Positions 17,636-27,281 of a stretch of 64,000 nucleotides of DNA are shown here, one piece after another. Both the position numbers and the translations under genes were made by a program. The stretch's first letter is position 1, and each line of letters opens with the position of its first letter. The DNA is from an uncultured Winogradskyella sp. Lineage in GTDB: Bacteria > Bacteroidota > Bacteroidia > Flavobacteriales > Flavobacteriaceae. The notes under the pieces are model-generated. The model saw only the letters and a program-made list of their open reading frames with translations, was not told the origin of the DNA and ran no database searches. The stretch spans positions 24,410 through 88,409 of the forward strand of contig NZ_CANMIW010000010.1 in NCBI RefSeq assembly GCF_947498005.1. The letters run 5' to 3'.

Positions 17636-18847
17636 ATGTCTATTTTAAAAGACAAAAACATTTTATTAGGCATTACAGCTGGTATTGCCGCATATAAATC
17701 TGCTAACTTAGTAAGATTATTTATAAAAGCAGGTGCTAACGTTAAAGTCGTTATGACACCTGCTTCTAAGGATTTTATAACACCACTTACACTTTCTACT
17801 TTATCTAAAAACCCTGTTTACTCATCTTTTACAGAAGATGGAGATGACAGTCAGGTTTGGAATAATCATGTTGATTTAGGCCTTTGGGCTGATCTATTAA
17901 TAATTGCACCTGCAACGGCTAACACTATGGCTAAAATGGCAAATGGTGTATGCGATAACATATTATTAGCAACGTATCTTTCGGCTAAATGCCCAGTTTA
18001 TTTTGCGCCAGCAATGGATTTAGATATGTATAAGCATGAAACTACAAAAGCTTCTTTTGAAAAACTGATTTCATTTGGTAATAAGCTCATTCCTGCAGGT
18101 ACAGGTGAATTAGCAAGTGGATTAGTAGGTGAAGGTAGAATGGCAGAACCTGAAGATATTTTTAATTATATAGAGAAGGATATATTAGATCAACTACCAC
18201 TTAAAGGTAAAAGGGTGTTAATTACTGCTGGTCCAACATATGAAGCGATAGATCCTGTGCGCTTTATTGGTAATCATTCAAGTGGCAAAATGGGTTTTGC
18301 AATCGCAAATGCAGCGGCAGGTTTAGGAGCTGAGGTTATTTTGGTTACTGGACCAACACACCAAAAAACAGGAAATAATTTTGTGACTGTCAATCCCGTA
18401 ACAAGTGCAGATGAAATGTACAATGAGGTTCATAAGCATTATAAAGAAACTGATATTGCAATTCTTTCTGCTGCAGTTGCCGATTATAGACCAAAAAATG
18501 TGGCTAGTCAGAAAATAAAAAAGAAGGAATCTACGTTTACTATTGAGTTAGAAAAAACTAAAGATATTTTAAAATCACTTGGTGAGATTAAATCACATCA
18601 ATTTTTAGTGGGTTTTGCTTTAGAAACAAATAATGCTCTAGAACACGCAAAAGGGAAACTAAAATCTAAGAATTTAGATCTTATTGTTTTAAATTCCTTG
18701 CAAGATAAAGGTGCAGGTTTTGGAGTGTCAACAAATAAAGTTACATTTATTACATCTACTAATGAAATTATAGAAAACGACTTAAAGTCTAAAAGAGAAG
18801 TGGCTCAAGACTTAATGGAACTTATACTAAAACAAACTCATGCGTAA
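17636..18847 (+). CDS. coaBC: Bifunctional phosphopantothenoylcysteine decarboxylase/synthetase CoaBC
   Basis: CoaBC makes 4'-phosphopantetheine in two steps of coenzyme A synthesis: coupling cysteine to phosphopantothenate (CoaB half) and decarboxylating it (CoaC half). The 403-residue protein has the flavin-binding CoaC domain first (GITAGIAAYKSANLVRLF at 9-26, catalytic histidine in NNHVDLGLWAD, and ANGVCDNILLATYLS). The CoaB domain begins around residue 190 with GPTYEAIDPVRFIGNHSSGKMG. Both halves look intact. It overlaps porD by 8 bp. A second CoA gene, coaE, is at 29244. Confidence 0.96.
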   Translation: MSILKDKNILLGITAGIAAYKSANLVRLFIKAGANVKVVMTPASKDFITPLTLSTLSKNPVYSSFTEDGDDSQVWNNHVDLGLWADLLIIAPATANTMAKMANGVCDNILLATYLSAKCPVYFAPAMDLDMYKHETTKASFEKLISFGNKLIPAGTGELASGLVGEGRMAEPEDIFNYIEKDILDQLPLKGKRVLITAGPTYEAIDPVRFIGNHSSGKMGFAIANAAAGLGAEVILVTGPTHQKTGNNFVTVNPVTSADEMYNEVHKHYKETDIAILSAAVADYRPKNVASQKIKKKESTFTIELEKTKDILKSLGEIKSHQFLVGFALETNNALEHAKGKLKSKNLDLIVLNSLQDKGAGFGVSTNKVTFITSTNEIIENDLKSKREVAQDLMELILKQTHA

Positions 18848-19727
18848 ATTATTTCTTTTATTTGCTTTACTAGCTTCAAGTATTTCATTTTCACAAGAGC
18901 TTAATTGTACAGTTAATGTAATTGCTCAGCAAACAGGAAATGAAAATGATATTATTTTTAAAACTTTAGAAAAGCAGTTAACAGAATTCGTAAATAATAC
19001 GAAGTGGACCAACAATTCTTTTGAGGCACACGAGCGTATTAACTGTGGTATGGTTATCAATGTAAGAGAAAATAATAATGACGCTTTTTCTGCATCGATA
19101 CAAGTATCGTCATCGCGTCCAATTTTTAATTCTACTTACAGTTCGCCTATTTATAATTATAATGACAAAGATTTTAATTTTCAATATTTAGAATTTCAAA
19201 ATTTAGTATTTAATGAAAGCCAGTTTGAATCTAATTTAGTTTCGGTTTTGGCATTTCACGTCTATATGATTTTAGGAATGGACGCAGATTCCTTTGAGTT
19301 AAATGGAGGGAGTGATTATTTTAAACAAGCACAGACAATTGCTAATTACTCACAGCAGCTTAGTGGTCAAGGATGGAAATTAGAAGACGGTTTACAGTCG
19401 CGTTTTGCATTAATTGACAATATTATGTCGCCTTCGTATAAAAGTATACGAACAGCGGTATACATGTATCATAGAGAAGGGTTAGATATTATGAATGACA
19501 ACCAGAAAGATGGAAAGACGAAGATCATTTCTGTTTTTGATGAGTTGAAAAAAGTACATAGCGTACGTCCAAATTCGTTTCTAATGCGCGTATTTTTTGA
19601 TGCCAAAGCAGATGAGATATTAGATATACTTAATGGAGGTCCTAAGGTAAATGTTGCTGATGCAAAAGATATTCTCAATAAAATAGCACCAATGTATTCG
19701 CAAAAGTGGCGTAATATTAAATATTAG
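18840..19727 (+). CDS. porD: DUF4835 family protein, T9SS-associated PorD
   Basis: A 295-residue protein with a signal peptide (MRKLFLLFALLASSISFSQ, cleaved near 19) and the DUF4835 body, which begins ELNCTVNVIAQQTG. This family includes PorD, required for the type IX secretion system in Porphyromonas. Its exact role is unknown. Conserved features include FNFQYLEFQNLVFNESQF and SVLAFHVYMILGMDADSF. It overlaps coaBC by 8 bp and ends the operon begun by bamD. Its presence fits the T9SS cargo proteins in this window. Confidence 0.85.
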   Translation: MRKLFLLFALLASSISFSQELNCTVNVIAQQTGNENDIIFKTLEKQLTEFVNNTKWTNNSFEAHERINCGMVINVRENNNDAFSASIQVSSSRPIFNSTYSSPIYNYNDKDFNFQYLEFQNLVFNESQFESNLVSVLAFHVYMILGMDADSFELNGGSDYFKQAQTIANYSQQLSGQGWKLEDGLQSRFALIDNIMSPSYKSIRTAVYMYHREGLDIMNDNQKDGKTKIISVFDELKKVHSVRPNSFLMRVFFDAKADEILDILNGGPKVNVADAKDILNKIAPMYSQKWRNIKY

Positions 19728-19855
19728 TGTTTTAAGGAAGTGTTTTAGCTTTTTAGAATTCCGAAATATTTTCAGAACATTAGACATTTTTCTTCTTCCG
19801 TTTCCAATTTTTAAGCCATAATCACTTAATTTCGTATTGTAAAAATTAATTAAGA

Positions 19856-21508
19856 TTGCTTACATCACTTTACATTAAAAATTACGCTCTTATTGATGAG
19901 CTCAATGTATCCTTTAACAACGGACTAACTATTATAACTGGTGAAACAGGAGCAGGAAAATCTATCCTGTTAGGTGGTTTATCTTTAGTATTGGGTAAGC
20001 GTGCAGATCTAAGTCAGGTTAAAAACGCAAAGGATAAATGTATTATCGAAGCCAATTTTGATCTTGCTAACTATAATTTAAAGTCTTTGTTCAATGATTT
20101 AGACTTAGACTATGATGTGCAAACCATAATAAGACGAGAAATACTGCCTTCTGGTAAATCTAGAGCATTTATTAATGACACACCAGTGAATCTAGAGAGT
20201 TTAATTAGCTTAAGTAAACATCTTATAGATATACATTCGCAGCACCAAACACAGCAACTAACACAAGATGATTACCAATTTAAAGTTATTGATGCTTTGG
20301 CTAAAAATCAGTCGCATTTAGATTCGTTTTCTAAAAGTTTAAATGTGTATAAGTCTCTTCAAAAGGCCTTAGAGAATTTAAAACTTTCTAAAGCTGAATT
20401 AATAAAGGAATACGATTACAATTTATTTTTGTCTAAAGAATTGAATGAAATCAATTTAGAAAACGTAAATCTTGAAGAGTTAGAAGCCCAATATGAAGAA
20501 TTAAATAATGTTGAAATAATAGGAGAGAAGATAAGTAGTTCAAAATCTATCTTAACTGCCGAATCCTTAGGTGTTTCAGATCAAATTATTTCAGTGAGAC
20601 AAGAGCTCTCTAAAATTGAAAATTTCGGTAAATCTTACCAAGCTTTAAAAGAACGGATAATTAGTGTTGGTATAGAAATCGATGATATTTTAATAGAATT
20701 AGATAATTTAGAAGAAAATTTATCATCAGACCCTCAGGAATTAGAACGGATTAATCATCAACTTCAAATTATAAATAATTTATTTCAAAAGCATTCAGTT
20801 TCTACCATTGAGGAATTATTAGTTATTAAGATTAATTTAAAATCCAAAATTGATAATACTGAAAGTTTAGATGAAGCTATACTTCTTAAAGAAGAAGAAA
20901 TCTTAAAAGCAAATAAGAAACTCAATCAATTAGCATTAACTATTACTAAGAATAGAAAAAAAGTTATTCCAATATTTGTTTCAAAATTAGAAACAATTTT
21001 AGCATTATTGGGTATGCCTAACGCTAAGTTTAAAGTTGAGTTAGAGTCTAGAGATACATATGTTTCAAACGGAAAAGATAATTTACAATTTCTGTTTATG
21101 GCAAATAAAGGATCTAGCTTTAATGAACTAAAAAAATCAGCATCAGGTGGTGAGCTTTCACGTATTATGCTCGCTATAAAATCGATACTAGCAGAATATA
21201 TTCAATTACCTTCTATTATGTTTGATGAAATTGATACAGGTGTTTCTGGAGAAATTTCTAATAAAATGGGAGATATTATGAAGCAAATGAGTAGCCATAT
21301 GCAAGTATTTGCCATAACGCATTTACCACAAATAGCGGCTAAAGGTGTTTCGCACTTTAAAGTTTTTAAAACGGATATTAAAGACATTACGCATACACAA
21401 CTTAAAAAATTAAATGAAGAAGAGCGTATTGTTGAAATAGCACAAATGCTAGGAGGATTGAGTATTACAGATTCTGCGATGGCTCATGCCAAACAATTAT
21501 TGAATTAA
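19856..21508 (+). CDS. recN: DNA repair protein RecN (TTG start)
   Basis: RecN is an SMC-like ATPase acting in double-strand break repair. The 550-residue protein starts MLTSLYIKNYALIDEL, where family members begin, but the start codon is TTG at 19856. No ATG preserves this end. Walker A is ITGETGAGKSILLGGL (about 28-43), a long coiled coil runs from about 160 to 370, the ABC signature is SASGGELSRIMLAIK and Walker B is PSIMFDEIDTGVSGE. The gene is 128 bp after porD and 44 bp before fabI. All key motifs are present. Confidence 0.96.
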   Translation: MLTSLYIKNYALIDELNVSFNNGLTIITGETGAGKSILLGGLSLVLGKRADLSQVKNAKDKCIIEANFDLANYNLKSLFNDLDLDYDVQTIIRREILPSGKSRAFINDTPVNLESLISLSKHLIDIHSQHQTQQLTQDDYQFKVIDALAKNQSHLDSFSKSLNVYKSLQKALENLKLSKAELIKEYDYNLFLSKELNEINLENVNLEELEAQYEELNNVEIIGEKISSSKSILTAESLGVSDQIISVRQELSKIENFGKSYQALKERIISVGIEIDDILIELDNLEENLSSDPQELERINHQLQIINNLFQKHSVSTIEELLVIKINLKSKIDNTESLDEAILLKEEEILKANKKLNQLALTITKNRKKVIPIFVSKLETILALLGMPNAKFKVELESRDTYVSNGKDNLQFLFMANKGSSFNELKKSASGGELSRIMLAIKSILAEYIQLPSIMFDEIDTGVSGEISNKMGDIMKQMSSHMQVFAITHLPQIAAKGVSHFKVFKTDIKDITHTQLKKLNEEERIVEIAQMLGGLSITDSAMAHAKQLLN

Positions 21509-21552
21509 AAATTAATTATTTACCAATTTAAATAAACTAACAACAAAACATT

Positions 21553-22371
21553 ATGTCTTACAACTTACTAAAAGGAAAAAGGGGAATCATTTTTGGAGCA
21601 TTAGACGAAAACTCTATAGCTTGGAAAACTGCGGTTAGAGTGCATGAGGAAGGCGGAACGTTTGTTCTTACAAATGCACCTGTTGCTATGAGAATGGGTC
21701 AAATAAATGAGCTTGCTGAAAAAACGGGTTCTCAAATAATACCAGCAGATGCAACTTCAGAAGAAGATTTGCAAAATCTAGTAGAACAATCAATGGAGAT
21801 TTTAGGTGGTAAAATAGATTTTGTACTGCATTCTATTGGTATGTCTATTAATGTAAGAAAAGGCAAACACTACACAGATCAAAATTACGCATGGACTCAA
21901 AAAGGGACAGATGTTTCCGCTATGTCATTTCACAAGGTCATGCAAACATTATACAAAGCAGATGCTATGAATGAATGGGGTAGTATTGTTGCTTTGACTT
22001 ACATGGCTGCCCAACGTGTTTTTCCAGATTATAATGATATGGCAGATAATAAAGCGTACTTAGAAAGTATTGCACGTAGTTTTGGTTATTTCTTTGGTCG
22101 CGATAAGAAAGTGAGAGTAAATACTATTTCACAATCTCCAACACCAACAACAGCTGGTAGTGGTGTAAAAGGTTTTGATGGCTTTATTGCGTATGCAGAA
22201 AAAATGTCTCCGTTAGGTAATGCATCTGCTATGGATTGTGCTAATTATACGATCACATTGTTTAGTGATTTAACTAAACGTGTTACACTCCAAAATTTAT
22301 ATAATGATGGTGGGTTTAGTAATATGGGTGTAAGTGATAGTGTTATGGAAACCTTCGTAGATAATCAATAA
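21553..22371 (+). CDS. fabI: Enoyl-[acyl-carrier-protein] reductase FabI
   Basis: FabI reduces enoyl-ACP with NADH, the last step of each fatty acid elongation round, and is the target of triclosan. The 272-residue short-chain dehydrogenase has the FabI-type nucleotide-binding start LKGKRGIIFGALDENSIAW, VLHSIGMS, and the catalytic Tyr/Lys region LTYMAAQRVFPDYNDMADNKAYLES, with Tyr and Lys spaced as in FabI. QSPTPTTAGSGVKGF follows. A strong terminator begins 25 bp after the stop codon. Confidence 0.94.
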   Translation: MSYNLLKGKRGIIFGALDENSIAWKTAVRVHEEGGTFVLTNAPVAMRMGQINELAEKTGSQIIPADATSEEDLQNLVEQSMEILGGKIDFVLHSIGMSINVRKGKHYTDQNYAWTQKGTDVSAMSFHKVMQTLYKADAMNEWGSIVALTYMAAQRVFPDYNDMADNKAYLESIARSFGYFFGRDKKVRVNTISQSPTPTTAGSGVKGFDGFIAYAEKMSPLGNASAMDCANYTITLFSDLTKRVTLQNLYNDGGFSNMGVSDSVMETFVDNQ

Positions 22372-22395
22372 GGATCACTCTTAAAGCATTGAAGA

Positions 22396-22430
22396 CCATA
22401 ATACAAATTAGCGTATTATGGTTTTTTTTT
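22396..22430 (+). terminator. Rho-independent terminator after fabI
   Basis: A perfect 9-bp stem CCATAATAC (22396-22404) and GTATTATGG (22413-22421), with an 8-nt loop, is followed by nine T residues. It ends the recN-fabI transcription unit. Confidence 0.9.
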
Positions 22431-22611
22431 GTTTTTGAATTTCGGTAAATTCAAAAACATATCCGCTAAGAGGTTCACTAATGTAATTAACAACATTGAA
22501 AGATGTCGCTGAACGTCCTTTTATACATTTCATCGATTTGAAAGTTAAACATCTTCTTCTTCTAAAGTTTTAACATATTTTTAGAGAATTACTAACTATT
22601 AATCCATTTTT

Positions 22612-25600
22612 ATGAAAAAAAATTTACTACTAACAATTTTTGCATTTTGCTTTATCACGTTTGGCTTTTCCCAGGCTGATTGCGCGAATGCATTAGTATT
22701 AACTCCAGGGACACCACAAGTAGGTGATACAACTGGACAAGCAGGAAGCTTCTCCGATTCTAATACTGCTCCAGAAGTTAACCCTTGTAGTACCTTCTAC
22801 AATGATCTTGAATATTGGTTTCAGTACACTGCTGTTGAGACAGGTGAAACTCTAGATATTACAATATCTGACCTTACCAATACTTACTATGGTGTATTTG
22901 TAATTGATAATTGTCCTGATTCATCACCAAGTTGTGTTGAATCTGCTACTAATGGTGGCTCTTCTGCTGATCTAGTATTAACTACACCTGCTTTAACAGC
23001 AGGAGTCGTTTATTACATTGTATTATCAGATTGGATTCAAGGACCAACGACATTTACTATGACTAGTGCTGTAACTCCTCCACCTACATGTTTAATTCCA
23101 ACAGATTTAACTGCAACAGGTATAACTGATTCTTCAGCAGAATTAGCTTGGACAGAAGCTGGCACTGCATCAGTATGGAACATAGAAATAGTAGATGCCG
23201 GAACTGCGGCTACAGGAACAGCGACTGCGAGTGGCGTTGCTAATCCATATTCAGCTATGAGCTTAACAGATAATAGTGATTATGAATTTTATGTACAAGC
23301 AGATTGTGGTATGACAGATGGCGTATCAGAGTGGGCTGGTCCATTTGCATTTTCAACAATATGTGCATCAATTGCTCCTGATTATTTGGCCGATATGTCT
23401 TTAAATACACCAGATTGTTGGGAAGAAGCAAATAGTGGTGATGCTGCAAGCGGACCTATGGATTTAGGTTCTGGTTTATGGTATGCATCGAATCATAACG
23501 GAACACCAAGTAACGCTATTAATATTTGGTCGGATGTAAGAAGCGATTGGATAATATCTCCAGTTTTTGATTTATCTGCTGCTGCGCCTAGCGAACTTAA
23601 TATATATGTTGCTTTAACTGAAGGCGGAACTAGTGGAGCTGATGCAGATTTAGGTTCTGATGATAATGTTGAATTATTAATGACTACAGATGGAGGTGCA
23701 ACTTGGACTTCAATGCAATCTTGGACACAAGGAAATGTGCCAACTGATGTAGGAGAAGAAATTACATATGATCTATCTGCAATTACAGGGACTGTTCAAT
23801 TCGCCTTTTTAGGTGATGAAGGAGATGTAAATGACACTGAAGACGTATATTTTCACGTAAGTAAATTTCAAGTAAGAGAGACTCCAGCATGTATAGAGCC
23901 TTCGGCTTTTATGGCTTCAGGTGAAACAGTAAACTCAGTAGATTTAGCATGGACTATGGGAGATTCTGAGACATTATGGGATATTGAATTGGTTGATGTT
24001 ACTGCTGCAGCTTCTGTAACAGGGACACCAACGACATCAGGTATTACTACAAACCCTTATACTTTAATGGGGCTTGATGCTAGCAATGATTACGAAGTAT
24101 ATTTAAGGGCAGACTGTGGTGCTGGTGGAACATCTGCATGGATAGGACCAGTTGCTTTTTCTACTCCTTGTGATGCAGTAGTAGCACCTTACTCTCAAGA
24201 TTTTGAAAATGCTGGTGATATTCCATCTTGTTGGACAAGTTCTTCTTCTACTACAAGAGAATGGGATTTTGCAACTTCTCCTACATTTGGAAATTCTTAT
24301 GCTGATCATACCTCGGGTTCTGGTTATTTTGCTTTTGTTGATGCTTCAACGGCAACGACATCTACTGATGCGACTTTATTATCTCCAATGGTAGATATTT
24401 CAGGTCTTACAACTCCTGCATTATCATTCTATGCATATCATTTTGTTGCTGCTGGAACCAATTCAAATACGCTTACTGTTGAAGTTTGGGATGGAGCAGC
24501 TTGGAATCAAGTCTACACAGATGCTGATGGAAATTTAGATGATTGGGAAGCGATTATCATTGACTTATCGTCTTTAACTATAACTGGTAACGTTCAAGCT
24601 AGATTCATTGTTGATACTGAAACAAGTTCGAACTATGAAAATGATATCGCAATTGATGATGTATCATTTGATGAAGCACCGTCATGTTTTGACCCTTCAA
24701 CTTTAGCGGCTTCAAATATTACTGCAGATTCAGCAGATTTGAGTTGGGTTGAAACTGGTTCTGCCACAGCATGGAATATTGAAATAGTAGATGTTACAGC
24801 AGGAGGTTCTGTTACTGGAACAGCAACAGCAACAGGCGTTGCAAATCCATATATGTTATCTGGTTTAACTGACGCTAATGATTACGAATTTTACGTTCAA
24901 GCGGATTGTGGTGCTAATGGAACATCTTCATGGGTTGGACCATTCTCATTTACAACAACTTGTGCTACGTTTACACCTGATTATACTGAAAGTTTTGATA
25001 CGTTCGTACCAAACTGTTGGATAGAAGCTGGTTCTGGTGATCCAACAACTGGTCCTACTGAATTAGAGTCTGGTTTATGGAATCATACTGATTTTTTAAA
25101 TGCAGGTGGTGATGATAATTCAGCTAAAATTAATTTGTATACAACAAATAGAGAAGATTGGTTACTTTCTCCAACATTTGATTTATCTGGAGGAGGTTAT
25201 GAATTAGTCTACTCAGTAGCTGTTACAGATTACAATAATTCTAATGTGCCAGAATTGGACGGAATGGGATCTGATGATGAAGTTCAGGTTTTAATCTCAA
25301 CTGACTCTGGAGCTACATGGATTAATTTAGAAACATATAATCAATCTAACATACCTTCTGAAATTGGAGATATTGAAATTATTGATTTATCTGCGTACAC
25401 AGGAATGGCTCAATTTGCTATTTGGGCAACTGATGGTACTGTTGATGATGCTGAAGATTATGATTTCTTTATAGATGAATTTAAAGTAAGAACACCTCCA
25501 TCTTGTCTAGAACCTACAAATTTAGTAGCAACTGTTACAGGTTTGGAAACTGCAGATATTGCTTGGACAGCTGGTGATAGTGAAACAGAATGGACTTATG

Positions 25601-27144
25601 AATATGGCGTTTCTCCATATACTCAAGGTAGTGGTGGAACTACAGGAACAGTGGATACAACACCAACATTAAGTTTAACTGGTTTAGTATCTGGTGAATC
25701 TTATGATATTTATGTACAAGCTAACTGTGCTTCAGGTTCAGATAGTGTTTATATAACAACATCGTGGACGCAACCATTAAGTGGTGCAACTTGTGAGGTT
25801 GCTATAGATGTAACTGCTCTTCCTTATAATACATCAGATGACACTGCCAATTATGGAGATGATTACACTGGATCTGCAGGAGCAACTGGTTGTGGTACAA
25901 CTTCCAGTTATCTTAATGGTGATGATGTAGTTTATGCTTATACAGCAACTGCAGATGGCACAATTAATATTGCTATGTCAGCAATAGGAAGTACATACTC
26001 TGGACTTTTTGTTTATACTGACTGTGCAAATATTGGTACAGAATGTGTAGCAGGATTTGGGAATGGCTCTAGTACTAATGATTATGATTTAGATCTAGAT
26101 GTAACTAATGGAACTACTTACTATATTGTAATTTCTACTTGGGCAACTCCTCAAAGTACAACGTATACACTTGATATTACTGAAGTTTTATGTGCGGCTG
26201 CAACTATTGATAGTTCTGCAATAGTAGAAACTTGTAATGGTGACGGAACAGGTACATTTGTTGTTGATATTGTAGTATCAGATGCTGGTGATGCAGGTGG
26301 AGTTTTTGATGATGGAACAAATACATATCCAGTAGTTGTAGGAACTGTAACAGCAGGTCCTTATAATAGTGGAGATTCTATAACTATAGAATATACAGCA
26401 ACTGATGTGGCTTGTAGTTCTACTGTAGGTTTATTTGAATTTGCTTGTCCTCCAGTTAATGATGAAATTTCAGCAGCTATTGCAGTTACTGTAGATGAAG
26501 GATATTGTGATGGTACTAATTCAAACGGAACAAATGCTGCTTCAACAGATTCATTAGAAGGAGATGGCTCTTGTTTTAATGGTGGATCGAACGATGTTTG
26601 GTTTACATTTACTGTACCAGCTAGTGTGGCAACTGTAGACATTTCTACAGATTTTACAGGTGGAACATTAGTTGATTCTGAAATAGCAGTATATTCTGGA
26701 GTTTCTGGTGCATTGGTACAATTAGACTGTGATCAAGATAGTGGTACAACTAATTTATCTAATGGATTTGCTTGGAATTCAATAATTTCAGATTTAGCTG
26801 TAACTGTTGGAGAGACTTATTATGTTCAAGTTTCAGGATATAGTGGAGCAGAGGGAAGCTTCTGTTTAGATATTGTAACTAATCAAGTATTAGGAACTGA
26901 TGATATTGAAAGCGAATCTGCTTTTACATACTATCCTAACCCAGTAGAAAACACATTAACATTAAATGCTCAAAATAACATTGAGAACGTTAGTATGTTT
27001 AATGTACTTGGTCAAGAAGTATTAAGAGTTACACCTAATTCAATTGATAGTGAATTAGATATGTCTCAATTACAAAGTGGAGCATATTTTGTAAAAGTTA
27101 CTATTGCAAATAACACACAAACTATAAAAGTGATTAAGCAATAA
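22612..27144 (+). CDS. Large secreted multi-domain Fn3 protein with T9SS type A sorting domain
   Basis: A 1510-residue extracellular protein of repeated modules. A signal peptide (1-20, ending GFSQ) leads an N-terminal domain (about 21-155). Four fibronectin type III modules follow, each opening with a Cys-x-x-Pro element: CLIPTDL near 160, CIEPSAF near 426, CFDPSTL near 691 and CLEPTNL near 964. Between them are jellyroll-like modules, each containing an SPxFDLS-type motif. Later cysteine-rich domains precede a T9SS type A tail from about 1435 (YYPNPVENTLTL). Acidic, threonine-rich and lysine-poor composition fits a surface protein. It is monocistronic and flanked by terminators. Likely an adhesin or surface scaffold. 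No catalytic motif is visible. Confidence 0.88.
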   Translation: MKKNLLLTIFAFCFITFGFSQADCANALVLTPGTPQVGDTTGQAGSFSDSNTAPEVNPCSTFYNDLEYWFQYTAVETGETLDITISDLTNTYYGVFVIDNCPDSSPSCVESATNGGSSADLVLTTPALTAGVVYYIVLSDWIQGPTTFTMTSAVTPPPTCLIPTDLTATGITDSSAELAWTEAGTASVWNIEIVDAGTAATGTATASGVANPYSAMSLTDNSDYEFYVQADCGMTDGVSEWAGPFAFSTICASIAPDYLADMSLNTPDCWEEANSGDAASGPMDLGSGLWYASNHNGTPSNAINIWSDVRSDWIISPVFDLSAAAPSELNIYVALTEGGTSGADADLGSDDNVELLMTTDGGATWTSMQSWTQGNVPTDVGEEITYDLSAITGTVQFAFLGDEGDVNDTEDVYFHVSKFQVRETPACIEPSAFMASGETVNSVDLAWTMGDSETLWDIELVDVTAAASVTGTPTTSGITTNPYTLMGLDASNDYEVYLRADCGAGGTSAWIGPVAFSTPCDAVVAPYSQDFENAGDIPSCWTSSSSTTREWDFATSPTFGNSYADHTSGSGYFAFVDASTATTSTDATLLSPMVDISGLTTPALSFYAYHFVAAGTNSNTLTVEVWDGAAWNQVYTDADGNLDDWEAIIIDLSSLTITGNVQARFIVDTETSSNYENDIAIDDVSFDEAPSCFDPSTLAASNITADSADLSWVETGSATAWNIEIVDVTAGGSVTGTATATGVANPYMLSGLTDANDYEFYVQADCGANGTSSWVGPFSFTTTCATFTPDYTESFDTFVPNCWIEAGSGDPTTGPTELESGLWNHTDFLNAGGDDNSAKINLYTTNREDWLLSPTFDLSGGGYELVYSVAVTDYNNSNVPELDGMGSDDEVQVLISTDSGATWINLETYNQSNIPSEIGDIEIIDLSAYTGMAQFAIWATDGTVDDAEDYDFFIDEFKVRTPPSCLEPTNLVATVTGLETADIAWTAGDSETEWTYEYGVSPYTQGSGGTTGTVDTTPTLSLTGLVSGESYDIYVQANCASGSDSVYITTSWTQPLSGATCEVAIDVTALPYNTSDDTANYGDDYTGSAGATGCGTTSSYLNGDDVVYAYTATADGTINIAMSAIGSTYSGLFVYTDCANIGTECVAGFGNGSSTNDYDLDLDVTNGTTYYIVISTWATPQSTTYTLDITEVLCAAATIDSSAIVETCNGDGTGTFVVDIVVSDAGDAGGVFDDGTNTYPVVVGTVTAGPYNSGDSITIEYTATDVACSSTVGLFEFACPPVNDEISAAIAVTVDEGYCDGTNSNGTNAASTDSLEGDGSCFNGGSNDVWFTFTVPASVATVDISTDFTGGTLVDSEIAVYSGVSGALVQLDCDQDSGTTNLSNGFAWNSIISDLAVTVGETYYVQVSGYSGAEGSFCLDIVTNQVLGTDDIESESAFTYYPNPVENTLTLNAQNNIENVSMFNVLGQEVLRVTPNSIDSELDMSQLQSGAYFVKVTIANNTQTIKVIKQ

Positions 27145-27164
27145 ACTTAATTAAGTTATAATTT

Positions 27165-27195
27165 AAAAAGCCGCTATTTATAGCGGCTTTTTTTT
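27165..27195 (+). terminator. Strong rho-independent terminator after the Fn3 protein gene
   Basis: A perfect 12-bp stem AAAAAGCCGCTA (27165-27176) and TAGCGGCTTTTT (27181-27192), with loop TTTA and a T-run to 27195, lies 20 bp after the stop codon. Confidence 0.93.
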
Positions 27196-27267
27196 GTTTT
27201 ATAATTTAGTAGTGCTTTTATTTTCTTTTTAGCTTAACTAACTATAATTAGTTGTATTTGGTTTATT

Positions 27268-27275
27268 TACCTTTG
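27268..27275 (+). promoter_or_regulatory. -7 box of the glycosyltransferase operon
   Basis: TACCTTTG matches TAnnTTTG, 6 bp upstream of the ATG at 27282. It lies inside a longer frame opened by a TTG at 27252, which I therefore reject as the start. The short distance implies a very short or absent leader. Confidence 0.5.
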
Positions 27276-27281
27276 CATCTT

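Noticed and set aside
23255..26642. Several open frames on the minus strand and in other frames in the Fn3 protein gene
   Set aside because: They are low-complexity shadows of the repetitive, serine- and threonine-rich coding sequence.
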